64,000 nucleotides of DNA from positions 124,001 to 188,000 of the forward strand of contig NZ_LMPD01000008.1 in assembly GCF_001424305.1 (NCBI RefSeq), given 5' to 3'. A program made the translations under genes and the position numbers. Shown one piece after another: positions 1 to 8,460 of the stretch. The notes beneath the pieces are model-generated. The model did not search any database and was not told the DNA's origin. It was given only the letters and a program-made list of their open reading frames with translations. Each line of letters begins with the position of its first letter. The first letter of the stretch is position 1. The stretch is from Pedobacter sp. Leaf176. GTDB lineage: Bacteria > Bacteroidota > Bacteroidia > Sphingobacteriales > Sphingobacteriaceae.

Positions 1-751
1 ATACGGTGAGGATATGCCGGTTGAAGAGGCGGGGAATATGATAATTTTAACCGGAGCAATCACTAAAGCACAGGGAAATGCAAAATATGCCGAAAAACAT
101 TGGGCTACCATGTCAATTTGGGCAGATTACCTGTCGAAAGAAGGTTTTGACCCGGCAAACCAGTTGTGTACAGACGATTTCGCCGGTCACCTCGCTAGAA
201 ACGCAAATTTATCTGTAAAAGCCATAGTAGCGCTTGGTGCATATGCACAAATGGCTCAGCAACTGGGCAAAACTGATGAAGCGACAAAATACAGAAATAT
301 CGCATTAGAGATGGCTAAAAAATGGCAGCAAATGGCTGATGATGGCGACCATTACGCTTTAACTTTTAACGATAAAAATACATGGAGTCAGAAGTATAAC
401 CTGGTTTGGGACAAGTTATTAGGCTTAAAACTCTTTCCCGAAGCAGTTTACAAAAAGGAAATCAATTACTATTTAACCAAGCAGAATACTTTTGGTTTGC
501 CCTTAGACAGTCGTAAAACTTATACAAAATCCGACTGGATCATGTGGACTGCAACTTTAGCTGATAACCAGGCTGATTTTCAGAAATTTGTAAAACCGAT
601 ATACCAGTTCGCAAATAAAACGGAAAGCCGCGTGCCATTGAATGATTGGCATGAAACTACGACTGGTACAAAGGTGGGTTTTCAGGCAAGAAGTGTTGTT
701 GGTGGATATTTCATCAAATTGTTAGCAGATAAATGGGGCGTTAAAAATTAG
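1..751 (+). CDS. Glutaminase A-like (DUF4965/DUF1793-type) protein, 3' part
   Basis: The reading frame is open from base 2, so the gene begins upstream of the window and only the last ~250 residues are seen. The segment resembles the C-terminal alpha-helical (six-hairpin-like) domain of the secreted glutaminase A/DUF4965 family, for example the MPVEEAGNMI stretch near the window edge and the final ARSVVGGYFIKLL segment. These proteins are exported in Bacteroidota and often sit in polysaccharide utilisation loci. It ends 10 bp before the next gene on the same strand, so it is probably co-transcribed with the GH92 genes. The family call rests on motif recall from a partial protein; the actual substrate is not visible. 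Confidence 0.7.
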   Translation, partial: YGEDMPVEEAGNMIILTGAITKAQGNAKYAEKHWATMSIWADYLSKEGFDPANQLCTDDFAGHLARNANLSVKAIVALGAYAQMAQQLGKTDEATKYRNIALEMAKKWQQMADDGDHYALTFNDKNTWSQKYNLVWDKLLGLKLFPEAVYKKEINYYLTKQNTFGLPLDSRKTYTKSDWIMWTATLADNQADFQKFVKPIYQFANKTESRVPLNDWHETTTGTKVGFQARSVVGGYFIKLLADKWGVKN

Positions 752-761
752 TGTCAACAAA

Positions 762-3029
762 ATGAAATTTAAACATTCATTAATTGTTTTTTTTAGTATA
801 CTGTACATCAGCTCGTTTGCGCAGCAAACCGATCTGGTTCAGTATGTTAATACTTTGCAGGGCACCAACTCCAAACATGAATTAACTAGGGGGAATACAT
901 ACCCGACAACGGCATTGCCTTTTGGTATGCATACATGGACACCACAAACTGGTAAGAACGGTGATGGTTGGAAGTATCAATATTTTAAAGATGCAATACG
1001 GGGTTTTCAGCAGGCGCACCAATGCAGTTCATGGACCCGGGACTATGCTGTTTTCTCTTTAATGCCAATGATAGACAATTTGGTAGTTAATGAAAATCAG
1101 CGCGAAGCTAAATTTAAACATGCAAACGAAATCGCTAAACCAAATTACTATAAGGTAAAATTCGATAACCAGTTAACCACCGAAATTTCGCCCTCCGAAC
1201 GTGGTGCTCACCTTCGTTTTTCTTATCCAAAAGGTAAGAAAAGCTACCTGGTTTTAGATGGTTATATCCGAACCAGCGGTGTTAAAATTTATCCGAAGGA
1301 AAAAAAAATTACCGGCTATGTTAGTAATGGGCAGGGCTTTAAAAAAGAATGGAAGAGTTTTTTTGTTATTAAATTTGATCAACCTATAAAAGCTTTTGGA
1401 ACCTGGGAAAATAAGGAAAACAAAATTAACCCAGATTCAACCCATGCAGAAGGACTGGGTAAAGGCGCTTATATAGAATTCGAAGCTGGGGCCCGGGTTC
1501 AGATAAAAACAGCCTCATCTTACATTAGTTTAGAGCAAGCTGAATTAAATTTAAAAACCGAACTCGGTGCAGATAAAACTTTAGAACAAACAAAAGCAAA
1601 GGCTGCTGAAGTTTGGAATAAATCATTAGGGAAGATTTTAGTTGAAGGCGGCTCGAAAGAAAATACCGAGACCTTTTACTCTTGCTTTTTCAGGGCAAGC
1701 CTCTTTTCAAGGAAATTTTATGAGATTGATGCTTCAGGAAAGCCATATTATTTCAGTCCGTATGATGGAAAAATTCATCGAGGTTATATGTTTACTGACA
1801 CTGGCTTTTGGGATACTTTCCGTGCCCAGTTTCCTTTAAACACTTTAGTTCAGCCCGAAATGCATGGCCAATACATGCAGGCCATGCTTGATGCTTATAA
1901 GCAATGCGGCTGGTTGCCTTCCTGGTCTTTTCCCAGCGAAGGCGGCAGTATGATTGGTAATCATGCAATTTCTCTTTTTGCTGATGCATGGGCAAAAGGA
2001 ATCAGAACTTTCGATCCAAAGGAAGCGCTGGAAGCTTACCTTCACGAAGCTACGAATAAAGGTCCCTGGGGCCCTGCGAACGGCCGCGATGGCTGGAAGG
2101 AATATTACGAGCTAGGTTACGTTCCTTATCCAAAGTATCGTGAAGCTACTGCAAAAACCTTGGAGTATGCTTACGATGACTACTGCGGGTACCGATTGGC
2201 TGAGATGACTGGTAATAAATTTTACATGGATATTTTCGGGCGTCAGATGTATAATTACCGCAACGTTTATGATCATTCGACAAGATTTATGCGGGGCAGG
2301 AGTTTAAACGGAAACTGGTCTCCGAATTTCGATCCGATAGAGTGGGGTGGTCCATACACTGAGGGCAATGCCTGGCATTGGCAATGGTCGGTTTTTCAGG
2401 ATACCAAAGGACTTATCAATTTAATGGGTGGCAATAAAAATTTCGTTGCCAAGTTAGATTCCGTTTTTACTGAACCCAATAAAGTGAAAGTTGGTACCTA
2501 TGGTGGCATGATACACGAAATGACTGAAATGGTTATGGCAAACCTTGGACAATACGCACATGGTAACCAGCCGATTCAGCACATGGTTTATTTGTATAAC
2601 TATGCTAACAAACCCTGGAAAGCACAATTTCATGCTCGTGAGGTAATGTCAAAGCTTTATAACGCCACTGAAAATGGTTATCCTGGTGATGAAGACCAGG
2701 GGCAAACATCGTCGTGGTATGTACTTAGCGCGATGGGTTTTTATAGTGTAACGCCGGGAAGCGGAGAATATGTTTTAGGAAGTCCGATGTTTAAGAAAAT
2801 AACTCTTAATTTAGGCACTTCAAAAAAATTTATAATTCAAGCCCCTTTAAATAGCGACGCCAATGTTTATATAAAATCAGCAACGCTGAATGGTGAGCAC
2901 TATACCCGCAACTTTTTATTGCACAGCGATATTATAAAAGGCGGTATTATGAAGCTGGAAATGGATGATAAACCAAACCTGGAAAGAAAAGAATTAGAAG
3001 AAGATAGACCATTTTCTCTAAGCAAGTAG
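762..3029 (+). CDS. GH92 family alpha-mannosidase-like glycosidase
   Basis: A 755-residue secreted protein with an N-terminal signal peptide ending near FAQQ (residue ~21). GH92 hallmarks are present: GNTYPTTALPFGM near the N-terminus, GFWDTFR at residues 348-354, an HE pair at 585-586, and GDEDQGQ from residue 642. In characterised calcium-dependent inverting exo-alpha-mannosidases, the glutamate and the DED aspartates serve as acid and base, so all expected catalytic residues are in place. The likely role is removal of alpha-linked mannose from glycans in the periplasm or at the cell surface. It is closely similar to the gene at 8461, suggesting duplication within the locus. The linkage preference cannot be read from the sequence. 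Confidence 0.93.
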   Translation: MKFKHSLIVFFSILYISSFAQQTDLVQYVNTLQGTNSKHELTRGNTYPTTALPFGMHTWTPQTGKNGDGWKYQYFKDAIRGFQQAHQCSSWTRDYAVFSLMPMIDNLVVNENQREAKFKHANEIAKPNYYKVKFDNQLTTEISPSERGAHLRFSYPKGKKSYLVLDGYIRTSGVKIYPKEKKITGYVSNGQGFKKEWKSFFVIKFDQPIKAFGTWENKENKINPDSTHAEGLGKGAYIEFEAGARVQIKTASSYISLEQAELNLKTELGADKTLEQTKAKAAEVWNKSLGKILVEGGSKENTETFYSCFFRASLFSRKFYEIDASGKPYYFSPYDGKIHRGYMFTDTGFWDTFRAQFPLNTLVQPEMHGQYMQAMLDAYKQCGWLPSWSFPSEGGSMIGNHAISLFADAWAKGIRTFDPKEALEAYLHEATNKGPWGPANGRDGWKEYYELGYVPYPKYREATAKTLEYAYDDYCGYRLAEMTGNKFYMDIFGRQMYNYRNVYDHSTRFMRGRSLNGNWSPNFDPIEWGGPYTEGNAWHWQWSVFQDTKGLINLMGGNKNFVAKLDSVFTEPNKVKVGTYGGMIHEMTEMVMANLGQYAHGNQPIQHMVYLYNYANKPWKAQFHAREVMSKLYNATENGYPGDEDQGQTSSWYVLSAMGFYSVTPGSGEYVLGSPMFKKITLNLGTSKKFIIQAPLNSDANVYIKSATLNGEHYTRNFLLHSDIIKGGIMKLEMDDKPNLERKELEEDRPFSLSK

Positions 3030-3085
3030 AATTAACCAATGTATAATCAACGATTTACAGGTAAAAATTAAAGATAAAATAGACG

Positions 3086-4003
3086 ATGGTAAAACCTGTT
3101 GCATTAGGTGTAGACATAGGCGGTTCGCATATTACAGTAGCGCTGGTAGATTTAGAAAGCCGAACAATTATCGAGGATTCGATAAAACGCAGCGCGGTAG
3201 ACTCGCAGGAAACTTCAGCGCATATTTTAGCTGCATGGTGCGAGGTTATAGACGGAGGTTTAAAGAAAATAAACCAACAAATTAAACACATCGGCATCGC
3301 AATGCCCGGTCCTTTCAATTATGAAAAGGGCATATCGTTGATAAAAGATCAAGATAAGTTTAAATCACTTTATGGAGTTGATATCAAACAAGCACTTTCG
3401 GAGCGTTTGGCTGTGGAAACGGCTAACATTCATTTCATCAATGATGCGGCCGGTTTTTTACAGGGTGAAGTTTTTGCTGGTGCTGCAAGAGGAAACGCAA
3501 ACGCTCTAGGCTTAACACTGGGTACCGGTTTAGGCTCATCATATAGTGAAGGTGGTATTGCAAAAGATGCAGATTTATGGAATTCTCCTTTTTTGAATGG
3601 AATTGCGGAGGATTATTTATCCACCCGTTGGTTCGTAAAGCGTTATCATCAATTGAGTAATACTACGGTTAATGGAGTAAAGGAGTTAACGGAACTAATG
3701 CCAACAGACCACTTGGTAACCCGTGTATTTATGGAATTTGGATATAATTTAGCCCAGTTTCTTATCCCGGTGATCAAGAAATATAAATCTGAAGTGGTTA
3801 TTTTGGGCGGCAATATCTCCAGCGCATTTGCAGCATTTTCACCTGAGTTAATCGCAACTTTAAGGGGCAACGACATCCAGACGGACGTTAAGGTAACCAA
3901 GCTGAAAGAGCATGCTTCACTCATTGGTTCTGCAAGCTGTTGTGATTTGAGTTTTACAACAGAAAGCGTTGTGGGTAATTTGATAAGTACTGGGAGAAAT
4001 TAA
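3086..4003 (+). CDS. ROK family sugar kinase
   Basis: A 305-residue cytoplasmic protein with the ASKHA/ROK fold: phosphate-1 motif DIGGSH at residues ~10-15, a catalytic-type aspartate in INDAAGF (~122), and LGTGLGSS (~148-155). It should phosphorylate a hexose using ATP; the neighbouring GH92 genes suggest mannose or a related monosaccharide. The usual ROK zinc motif (CGCxGCxE) expected after the GTGLG region is absent: that stretch contains no cysteine cluster. This fits the zinc-free subset of the family. It lies 56 bp after one GH92 gene and before another, with no obvious terminator, so it probably belongs to the same transcription unit. Confidence 0.88.
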   Translation: MVKPVALGVDIGGSHITVALVDLESRTIIEDSIKRSAVDSQETSAHILAAWCEVIDGGLKKINQQIKHIGIAMPGPFNYEKGISLIKDQDKFKSLYGVDIKQALSERLAVETANIHFINDAAGFLQGEVFAGAARGNANALGLTLGTGLGSSYSEGGIAKDADLWNSPFLNGIAEDYLSTRWFVKRYHQLSNTTVNGVKELTELMPTDHLVTRVFMEFGYNLAQFLIPVIKKYKSEVVILGGNISSAFAAFSPELIATLRGNDIQTDVKVTKLKEHASLIGSASCCDLSFTTESVVGNLISTGRN

Positions 4004-4099
4004 CGACATAAATCAAATTTTTAAAAATAATTAGTAAAACCATTTAGTAGCTTATAGAGCAAGAAAAATGGATTGGAATCACTTCAAGAAAAGTAGCAT

Positions 4100-6340
4100 A
4101 TGCGGTATATAGGTGTTAAATTTTATTGTTTTTTTAAGATTTTGGTGACTATTTCTGTTATGCAGGCAACTGTTGTTTTCGCACAACAAAATCCGTCTAA
4201 TATTAAATATGTCGACCCAAGGATCGGCGGCGTTGGTTTGATCCTGGAGCCTACGCGTCCGGCCATCCATTTGCCGAATAGCATGATAAGGGTTTTCCCG
4301 GTTCGGGCAGACCAGATCGATGATCAGATTGCTTATTTTCCATTAACAATTTCTGCTCACCGCCAAAATTGGTTGTTTGGTTTTATGCCCTATACTGGTG
4401 CCGTTAACGAACAAACATGGTCTAAGAAATTTACGTCTGATAACGAAAAGATAAGTCCTGATTTCTACCAAGTTTTATTGGAAGACCAAGGCACAGCCCT
4501 CAGTTTTTATCCCGCAGCAAAATCAGGATTTTTCAAACTCAGTTTTACTGCGAAATCCAGCAAATACATAAGATTAAATATTCTTAACCGGGGCGTTATC
4601 AATCTGGATGGTAAAATGAGCATCAGCGGGGTTGAAGAATTTAGAGGTATGAAAGCTTATTTTTATGCTGAAACGAATACGCCATTGGAAATTATTTACC
4701 AGGATGGGCAAAAGAAAGATAAAGCGTTATTAAAATTAAGTAATCAGGTTCAAAATGTTTCTTTTAAATATGGCATTTCATTCATCAGCGTAGCGCAGGC
4801 GAAAGAAAATTTAGCCAAAGAGATTCCGGACTGGGACATTGCAAAAGTGCATACAAAAGCGACTGCTGCATGGAACAAAGCATTATCGAAAATAAATATT
4901 GATGGTGGAACGGATGCGCAAAAACGGGTTTTCTATACGTCTTTATATCGTTCTTATGAAAGAATGGTTGATATCAACGAATATGGGAAATATTACAGCG
5001 CATACGATAAAAAAATTCATACTTCAGGTAGGCCATTCTTTGTGGATAACTGGCTCTGGGATACCTATATTGCTTTGGAACCTTTGCAAACCATGCTGAA
5101 TCCTAAAATGGAAGGTGATAAAATTCAATCCTACGTCGATATGTATGAACAGAGCGGCTGGATGCCGTCTTTTGCTTTAACTTTTGGTGATGATCCATGT
5201 ATGACAGGTAATCACGCCGCCGCATGGTTTTTAGATGCTTACAATAAGGGCGTAAGCAATTTCGATTTGAAAAAAGCCTATGAAGGTGTTAAAAAGAATT
5301 CGCTAGAAGCAACTTTATTGCCTTGGCGGAACGGACCCGCCACTTCTTTAGACAGTTTTTACGCGAGAAAAGGTTATATGCCTGCACTCAAACCAGGTGA
5401 AAAGGAAACCGTAAAAGAAGTACATGGTTTTGAGAAAAGGCAAAGCGTTTCGGTTACTCTGGAAAACAGTTTCGACGATTGGTGTATTGCGCAATTAGCA
5501 AAAGCAAGTGGTAATGAAAAAGACGGGAATTTGTTTTTAAACAGAGCTGCCAACTACAAAAATGTATACAGGGCTGACAAGGGTTTTGTTTGGCCTAAGG
5601 ATGCTGATGGAAACTGGATTGAGCCTTTCGACCCGAAATTTTCTGGTGGGCAAGGTGGACGGGAGTATTTTACAGAGAATAATGCCTACACCTATAACTG
5701 GGATGTAAAACACGACTTAAGCGGTTTATTCGAATTGATGGGTGGAAAAGTAATGGCAGAAGAAAAACTGGATGATTTATTTAGATCCAGCTTAGGCAGA
5801 AGCAAATATAACCTTTGGTACACCTTTCCGGATGCGACAGGTTTGGTGGGGCAATTTGTTATGGGTAACGAGCCAAGTTTCCATATTCCATATATCTATA
5901 ATTACCTTGGGGCGCCGTGGAAAACACAAAAGCGGATCAGAATGCTTATGGATACCTGGTATACTGATAACCTTTTTGGAATCCCTGGCGATGAAGACGG
6001 TGGCGGAATGACGGCATTTGTTGTATTTTCTATGATGGGCTTTTTTCCGGTTACGCCTGGCGTTCCTGTTTATAGTATTGGCAGCCCTGTTTTCAATAAA
6101 GCATCAATAAAATTAGATAACGGAAAAACATTTACGCTTAATGCGAAGAACAACTCGGCTGAAAATAAATATGTTATCAGGGCGGAATTAAATGGCAAAG
6201 TTTTGAACCGTTCATGGTTTACCCACGAAGAACTTACAAACGGCGGCGTGCTTAATCTGGTAATGGGCAATATGCCTGATAAAAACTGGGGGAAAACAGA
6301 TTTGCCCCCATCATCTATAACCTATAATCCTTTAAAATAA
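4100..6340 (+). CDS. GH92 family glycosidase, divergent paralogue
   Basis: A 746-residue exported protein whose N-terminal hydrophobic segment ends near VFAQQ (~30). GH92 signatures: DNWLWDTY where the other two copies have GFWDTFR, CMTGNHAAAWFLDAY, and GDEDGGG from residue 630, which supplies the catalytic aspartates. It is clearly more divergent than the copies at 762 and 8461, which resemble each other, so it may prefer another linkage or substrate. The stop codon is followed directly by the ATG of the next gene, showing tight co-transcription. The start at 4100 keeps a complete signal peptide. Confidence 0.9.
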   Translation: MRYIGVKFYCFFKILVTISVMQATVVFAQQNPSNIKYVDPRIGGVGLILEPTRPAIHLPNSMIRVFPVRADQIDDQIAYFPLTISAHRQNWLFGFMPYTGAVNEQTWSKKFTSDNEKISPDFYQVLLEDQGTALSFYPAAKSGFFKLSFTAKSSKYIRLNILNRGVINLDGKMSISGVEEFRGMKAYFYAETNTPLEIIYQDGQKKDKALLKLSNQVQNVSFKYGISFISVAQAKENLAKEIPDWDIAKVHTKATAAWNKALSKINIDGGTDAQKRVFYTSLYRSYERMVDINEYGKYYSAYDKKIHTSGRPFFVDNWLWDTYIALEPLQTMLNPKMEGDKIQSYVDMYEQSGWMPSFALTFGDDPCMTGNHAAAWFLDAYNKGVSNFDLKKAYEGVKKNSLEATLLPWRNGPATSLDSFYARKGYMPALKPGEKETVKEVHGFEKRQSVSVTLENSFDDWCIAQLAKASGNEKDGNLFLNRAANYKNVYRADKGFVWPKDADGNWIEPFDPKFSGGQGGREYFTENNAYTYNWDVKHDLSGLFELMGGKVMAEEKLDDLFRSSLGRSKYNLWYTFPDATGLVGQFVMGNEPSFHIPYIYNYLGAPWKTQKRIRMLMDTWYTDNLFGIPGDEDGGGMTAFVVFSMMGFFPVTPGVPVYSIGSPVFNKASIKLDNGKTFTLNAKNNSAENKYVIRAELNGKVLNRSWFTHEELTNGGVLNLVMGNMPDKNWGKTDLPPSSITYNPLK

Positions 6341-7012
6341 ATGAAAAGAGTAACATTATTCAGTGTCTTATTTTTTCTTGCGGTGGTTTCATTCACACAA
6401 TCGTACGCCCAGGAAGTTATCAAGAAAAAGGGCTACACCCTTACTTTTGAGAGTAATTTTGCCCAATTGGATCCCAAACTAAAAAAGCGTTTAATCGAAA
6501 CATTTTTCGAGGTTTATCCAAAGCTGGCCAAAGAATACAATCCAAATACAATAAAAGAAGTTAAATTTTTTGTAGATACAAATTATAAAGGTGTTGCCGC
6601 AACAAGCAATGGGAAGGTATCTTTTAGTTCCAACTGGATGGTTAAACACCCAGAGGATATCGATGTGGTAACCCACGAAGTGATGCACATTGTCCAGGAT
6701 TATGGCCGCAGTGTAGGTCCGGGATGGTTAACCGAAGGCATCGCAGATTATGTTCGTTCCAAATTTGGTGTAGACAATCCGGGCGCTAAATGGACCCTGC
6801 CCGATCTTAAGCCGGAACACAGCTATAAAAACAGCTATCGAATTACAGCAAGGTTTTTCACCTGGATTGAAAAGCATGTGAAACCAGGAACAATTAAAGC
6901 CATAGACGCCTCGCTAAGGGAACATACTTATACCCCATCGATCTGGGCAAAACTGACAGGTAAAGATTTAGATGCACTTTGGGCTGATTACGTTAAAAAT
7001 CCACAACTTTAA
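6341..7012 (+). CDS. Basic secretory protein family metallopeptidase-like protein
   Basis: A 223-residue secreted protein with a signal peptide ending near SYAQE (~24). It has the zinc-protease signature HEVMH at residues 112-116, followed by the GWLTEGIADYVR segment typical of the plant and bacterial basic secretory protein family, in which the downstream glutamate and aspartate lie close to the metal site. The probable role is hydrolysis of a peptide or glycopeptide outside the cytoplasm. It starts immediately after the stop of the GH92 gene and ends 14 bp before the GH29 gene. Pairing a peptidase with mannosidases and a fucosidase would suit glycoproteins as the target (inference). Confidence 0.85.
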   Translation: MKRVTLFSVLFFLAVVSFTQSYAQEVIKKKGYTLTFESNFAQLDPKLKKRLIETFFEVYPKLAKEYNPNTIKEVKFFVDTNYKGVAATSNGKVSFSSNWMVKHPEDIDVVTHEVMHIVQDYGRSVGPGWLTEGIADYVRSKFGVDNPGAKWTLPDLKPEHSYKNSYRITARFFTWIEKHVKPGTIKAIDASLREHTYTPSIWAKLTGKDLDALWADYVKNPQL

Positions 7013-7026
7013 GAAAAAAATTACAA

Positions 7027-8430
7027 ATGTTTTTAATTCCTAAAAATTCCCTTAAACTGTTGTTGCTTATTGTGCTTGGCAATGCTTCGATTTTTACCGC
7101 TGATGCACAGCAGGTCAGTCTGGCCAGGCGCCAGCAAGATTTCGTTGATTTGCGTTTTGGGATGTTCATTCACTATAACATTCCAACTTATATGGATCAG
7201 GATTGGGCTGATCCGGAAGCCTCACCTGCTATATTTAATCCAAAGAAATTAAATACCGACCAGTGGGCCAAGGCGGCAAAATCGGCCAACATGAGCTATG
7301 GCTGCCTAACCACAAAACACCATAGTGGCTTTGCAATTTGGGATACCAAAACAACCGATTATAGTGTGATGAGCAGCCCTTACAAAAAGGATGTTGTAAA
7401 GGCCTATACAGAATCATTTAGGAAGGCAGGACTGAAAGTAATGCTGTATTTTTCTATTCTGGATACCCACCATAAAATCAGACCCGGTCAGATTACGCCT
7501 GAAAAGATTGATTTCATAAAGGCTCAAATCAGCGAATTAATGACTAACTATGGTAAAATTGATGCTTTGATTATTGATGGCTGGGATGCACCATGGTCTA
7601 GAATTTCCTATGATGATGTTCCTTTTGAAGAAATTTATCGCTTAATTAAATCAATTCAGCCGGATTGTTTGGTGATGGATTTGAATGCAGCTAAATATCC
7701 TGCCGAGGCGCTTTACTACACCGACATAAAATCATACGAGCAGGGCGCTGGGCAGCATATTCAAAAAGAAAGTAATAAGTTGCCTGCATTATCATGTCTG
7801 CCTATAAATACAGCTTGGTTTTGGAAAACTGATTTCCCAACAGTGCCCACTAAAACTGCCGATGTCCTTGTAGATAAAATGATTAAACCACTTAATGATG
7901 CTTATTGTAATTTCATTCTAAATGTTGCTCCGAACCGAGATGGGTTAATCGATGATAATGCCTTGTCGACATTGGCGGCTATCGGATCGAAATGGAATAA
8001 TGTTGGTCCGGTGCAAGCGCTACCTGTTTCAGAGGCTCCTATAATTTCATCTAACTTAGCGAAGAAACAGGCTGCCAATTCGAGTTGGAGCGATGATATG
8101 TGGATAATGGATTTCGCAAATGACGACAGTTTTACTACGGCCTGGATGTCGAACCCGGCCGTAAAAGAACCCTGGTATGAAGTTTCTTTTAAGCGGGATG
8201 AAGCCTTCAATACCATCGTTATAGCTGAAAAAAAAGCAAATATTAAGGCTTACAGGTTAGAGTATAACGACAATGGTATTTGGAAGCTAATTCTTTCCGG
8301 TACTGACCCGTCAAGAATTAAAATTCATCGTTTTAACCGCGTTTGGAGTAAAAAGGTGAGAATACTAATAGATAAAGCTGATAAACAGGTAGAGTTGGCC
8401 GAGTTTCAGGTTTATAACGAGAGAAGATAG
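7027..8430 (+). CDS. GH29 family alpha-L-fucosidase-like protein with C-terminal discoidin-like domain
   Basis: A 467-residue exported protein with a signal peptide ending near ADAQQ. The GH29 barrel is recognisable from RFGMFIHYN (~45), TKHHSGFAIWD (~95), ALIIDGWDAPW (~180-190) and NFILNVAPNRDG (~295). The nucleophile is expected in the IIDGWD segment, where D184 and D187 are both candidates; the usual family form is WFDG or WND, so this version is unusual. Residues ~340-467 look like an F5/8 type C carbohydrate-binding domain (WMSNPAVKEPWYEVSF). It would release L-fucose from side chains. The exact catalytic assignment is uncertain. Confidence 0.88.
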   Translation: MFLIPKNSLKLLLLIVLGNASIFTADAQQVSLARRQQDFVDLRFGMFIHYNIPTYMDQDWADPEASPAIFNPKKLNTDQWAKAAKSANMSYGCLTTKHHSGFAIWDTKTTDYSVMSSPYKKDVVKAYTESFRKAGLKVMLYFSILDTHHKIRPGQITPEKIDFIKAQISELMTNYGKIDALIIDGWDAPWSRISYDDVPFEEIYRLIKSIQPDCLVMDLNAAKYPAEALYYTDIKSYEQGAGQHIQKESNKLPALSCLPINTAWFWKTDFPTVPTKTADVLVDKMIKPLNDAYCNFILNVAPNRDGLIDDNALSTLAAIGSKWNNVGPVQALPVSEAPIISSNLAKKQAANSSWSDDMWIMDFANDDSFTTAWMSNPAVKEPWYEVSFKRDEAFNTIVIAEKKANIKAYRLEYNDNGIWKLILSGTDPSRIKIHRFNRVWSKKVRILIDKADKQVELAEFQVYNERR

Positions 8431-8460
8431 AGCGTAAACACATAAACTGATATACAAATA

